64,000 nt of DNA from NCBI GenBank assembly GCA_014860575.1, contig JACZJK010000020.1, forward strand, positions 62,001 through 126,000, given 5' to 3'. The notes below the pieces were generated by a model. That model did no database searches. It saw nothing but the letters and a program-made list of their open reading frames with translations, and had not been told where the DNA came from. Positions 62,429 through 64,000 of this stretch are shown here, piece after piece; within the stretch, counting starts at the first letter, position 1; each line of letters begins with the position of its first letter. The translations under genes were made by a program, and so were the position numbers. The DNA comes from Bacteroidales bacterium. GTDB taxonomy: Bacteria > Bacteroidota > Bacteroidia > Bacteroidales > JAAYJT01.

Positions 62429-62456
62429 AGGAGGTAAAATGATGTTTCGATGGTAA
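62429..62456 (+). other. Strong Shine-Dalgarno followed by a five-codon frame
   Basis: AGGAGG (62429-62434) is followed after four bases by ATG ATG TTT CGA TGG TAA (MMFRW, stop). A canonical Shine-Dalgarno sequence is rare in this window. It lies in the 264-base gap before the coiled-coil lipoprotein gene, 157 bases upstream of its ATG. It may be a leader peptide or a chance match. Confidence 0.3.
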
Positions 62457-62612
62457 TATTGGTTCGTTGTCTGGCGTTGGTTAATAACTTAAACTTCCTG
62501 CAATTAGGACCTTGCATGATTATTCTGGCATGGTATTTAATGCCAATGTCATTCCATATACATATCCAGTATTAATCAAGGGGGTTTTAATAATTAACAA
62601 AACAAAAGAAAA

Positions 62613-63479
62613 ATGAAAAAGTTCCTAATTTTATCACTAGCTGTGCTACCACTGTTTTTTAGTTGCGAAAACAAAAAACAAACGGCACACATTCAAAGCT
62701 TGCAGGCTGACAGCTTGCGCCTTACTCAGTTAGCTCAGGAAAAAGAAACAGCTATCAATGCCCTTTTTCAAACACTCAATGAAATTGAAGAAAATCTTGC
62801 AACAGTCAGAGCAAAGGAGTCATTGATTGCTGATCAAACCGGCGATTCACAGGAAATGAAAGCCGATGTAAAAGACCGCATCAACCAAAGTATTGCTGAA
62901 ATCAACCAGTTAATGGACAAAAACAAGGAACTTGTGAACCGCCTGAATGTGCAGGTGAAAAATTCCAGCCTGAAGGTTACGGATCTCAACAAAACTGTTG
63001 AACGGATGAATGAAACTGTTGCTACCAAGGAACAGGAAATTGCTCAGCTTAAAGATAACCTGGGCAGACTGAATATAGAGATTGAAAACCTGAACGTAAG
63101 GGTTGCTGATCTTGAGACTGAAAGTACGGGAAAAACAGCAATGATTGATCAAAAGATAGTTGACATGAATAAGGTATGGTACGTTGTGGGTGAGAGAAGC
63201 GAATTGGATGATAAAGGTATCATTGACCGCCAGGGTGGCTTTATGGGAATTGGAAAGACTACTATTCCGGCTGAGAACTTCATTAAAAATGAGTTTACAG
63301 AAGCTGATATGCGTCAAATTACTGAAATTATAACCAATGCCAGCAAGGTGGAAGTTGTAACTGCACATCCTGCCGGTAGCTACGAGTTAGTAGGTGAGAA
63401 TCCTATCGAAAAGCTTGTCATCAAAGATCCGGAGCAATTCTGGAAAGCCTCAAAATATCTTGTAGTAAGCACCAGATGA
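62613..63479 (+). CDS. Coiled-coil lipoprotein of unknown function
   Basis: This 288-residue protein has a lipoprotein signal (FLILSLAVLPLFFSC). A long coiled coil covers about 20-185, with heptads such as LQADSLRLTQLAQEKETAI and VATKEQEIAQLKDNLGRLNI. A globular C-terminal region follows (VWYVVGERSELDDKGIIDRQ, GGFMGIGKTT, KLVIKDPEQFWKASKYL). The architecture is common in Bacteroidota, but no function was recognised. It is probably periplasmic and inner- or outer-membrane tethered. A good terminator follows 17 bases after the stop. Confidence 0.82.
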   Translation: MKKFLILSLAVLPLFFSCENKKQTAHIQSLQADSLRLTQLAQEKETAINALFQTLNEIEENLATVRAKESLIADQTGDSQEMKADVKDRINQSIAEINQLMDKNKELVNRLNVQVKNSSLKVTDLNKTVERMNETVATKEQEIAQLKDNLGRLNIEIENLNVRVADLETESTGKTAMIDQKIVDMNKVWYVVGERSELDDKGIIDRQGGFMGIGKTTIPAENFIKNEFTEADMRQITEIITNASKVEVVTAHPAGSYELVGENPIEKLVIKDPEQFWKASKYLVVSTR

Positions 63480-63496
63480 GTGCGCAGATAATCTTG

Positions 63497-63530
63497 AACC
63501 CGGATCCAAACAGGTCCGGGTTTTTTATTT
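63497..63530 (+). terminator. Rho-independent terminator after the coiled-coil lipoprotein gene
   Basis: Arms AACCCGGA (63497-63504) and TCCGGGTT (63515-63522) form a perfect 8-bp stem followed by TTTTATTT. Confidence 0.85.
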
Positions 63531-63568
63531 ATGTGCAATCCGGTTATAGTAAATAATAACCAGACGAT

Positions 63569-63576
63569 TAATTTTG
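63569..63576 (+). promoter_or_regulatory. TAnnTTTG promoter-like element for the last gene
   Basis: TAATTTTG matches the Bacteroidota -7 consensus and lies 23 bases before the ATG at 63600. A dyad GGTTAT/ATAACC (63543-63562) is just upstream and may be an operator. Confidence 0.4.
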
Positions 63577-63599
63577 CAGTTTTTTCAAACCTGGCCACT

Positions 63600-64000
63600 A
63601 TGCTAAAAATAAACAATTTACTGCTGGTTGGAGGCAACTCCCGCCATATTGGTAAAACTACATTGCTATGTGAGATTATCAGTGCTGCTGCATCTGTTGA
63701 ACCGGTTATCTCATTAAAAGTCACAAGCATTTATCAAAATAACGAAGGGTATCATGGCGAACATGAATTGCTCAGCGCAGGGTATTTTACGATTGATGAA
63801 GAGATGGGTAGCGGCCGACCCAAAGACACATTAAAAATGCTTGAAGCCGGGGCAACCCGATCGTTTTACATTCAGGTCAGGGATCATGCAGTAGAGGCGG
63901 CATGGAATGCATTCTTAAAGATGGTTCCGGCGGACCACTTGATTGTTTGCGAATCAAGAAGTTTACGGCGCTTTATTGAACCAGGGCTTTTCATTTATCT
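63600..64000 (+). CDS. P-loop NTPase, N-terminal part (cut by the window end)
   Basis: The frame starts at ATG 63600 and runs off the right edge after 133 codons. The protein begins LKINNLLLVGGNSRHIGKTT, a Walker A loop of the MobB-like type, followed by PVISLKVTSIYQ and later DHLIVCESRSLRRFIEPGLF. MobB-like proteins bind GTP in molybdopterin cofactor work, but the resemblance is limited to the P-loop region, so the role is open. The right end is missing because of the window, not decay. Confidence 0.8.
   Translation, partial: MLKINNLLLVGGNSRHIGKTTLLCEIISAAASVEPVISLKVTSIYQNNEGYHGEHELLSAGYFTIDEEMGSGRPKDTLKMLEAGATRSFYIQVRDHAVEAAWNAFLKMVPADHLIVCESRSLRRFIEPGLFIY

Noticed and set aside
1-64000. 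tRNA, rRNA, transposase or integrase genes
   Set aside because: Reading both strands gave no cloverleaf-like tRNA, rRNA or recombinase motifs, so no mobile-element borders were called around the sulfur island.

Overview
The window looks like a chromosomal segment of a Bacteroidota bacterium, probably Bacteroidales-like. It carries a gliding/type IX lipoprotein (GldB), a PorU-like protein with a type IX C-terminal sorting domain, Reg_prop/Y_Y_Y sensor kinases, many lipoproteins, few Shine-Dalgarno sequences and TAnnTTTG promoter-like words. No rRNA, tRNA, CRISPR array, phage or transposase was seen. Genus-level placement is not possible from sequence reading alone.

Layout. 1-8.5 kb: end of an unknown gene, a P-type cation ATPase, a PPK2 kinase, treZ followed by a decayed treY start, an MscS channel and a PLP transsulfuration enzyme. 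8.7-26.7 kb: one long minus-strand signalling operon with five paralogous membrane histidine kinases (three Reg_prop/Y_Y_Y sensors, two TPR sensors), a 43-residue small ORF, a CheY-like regulator, a REC-adenylate cyclase and a cystathionine beta-synthase-like enzyme. Short palindromes and word repeats sit in frame inside the kinase genes. 27-34.4 kb: acyl-CoA dehydrogenase, pdxJ, an alpha/beta hydrolase, pssA and a PorU-like protein whose catalytic Cys position is Ser.

34.5-53.2 kb is a sulfur island of two convergent operons. The plus operon (34772-40776) has an octaheme tetrathionate reductase-type cytochrome, a cytochrome b, a double rhodanese, two half-size YeeE/YedE transporters (one fused to a rhodanese) and a membrane-anchored rhodanese. 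The minus operon (52275-41109) has tusA, yedE, four rhodanese proteins, a porin, dsrE, a second tusA, an MvhD-like protein, qmoA, qmoB, a small winged-helix protein and qmoC. A Crp/Fnr-type regulator is divergent at the head of the minus operon, with an FNR-like TTGAT-N4-ATCAA palindrome between them. YedE, TusA and DsrE together resemble the YTD set associated with sulfur disproportionation, joined here to a Qmo-type quinone-linked complex and an Otr cytochrome.

The best candidate for something undescribed is a C-terminal Gly-Gly-Cys tail (GGC, GGCGD or GGCGE) on five exported or membrane-bound rhodanese proteins from both operons. In three of them the rhodanese active-site Cys is missing, so the tail Cys may be the working thiol of a periplasmic sulfane-sulfur relay. 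The operon's porin carries GCGD near its mature N-terminus and GGGCGG in the barrel.

53.3-64 kb is mostly housekeeping: two unknown genes, queA, a THEP1-like NTPase, mrp, an Nfu-type scaffold, nadE, two small outer-membrane barrels, gldB, a coiled-coil lipoprotein and the start of a P-loop NTPase cut by the window edge. Several spacers consist of quasi-repeated 7-9 base words.
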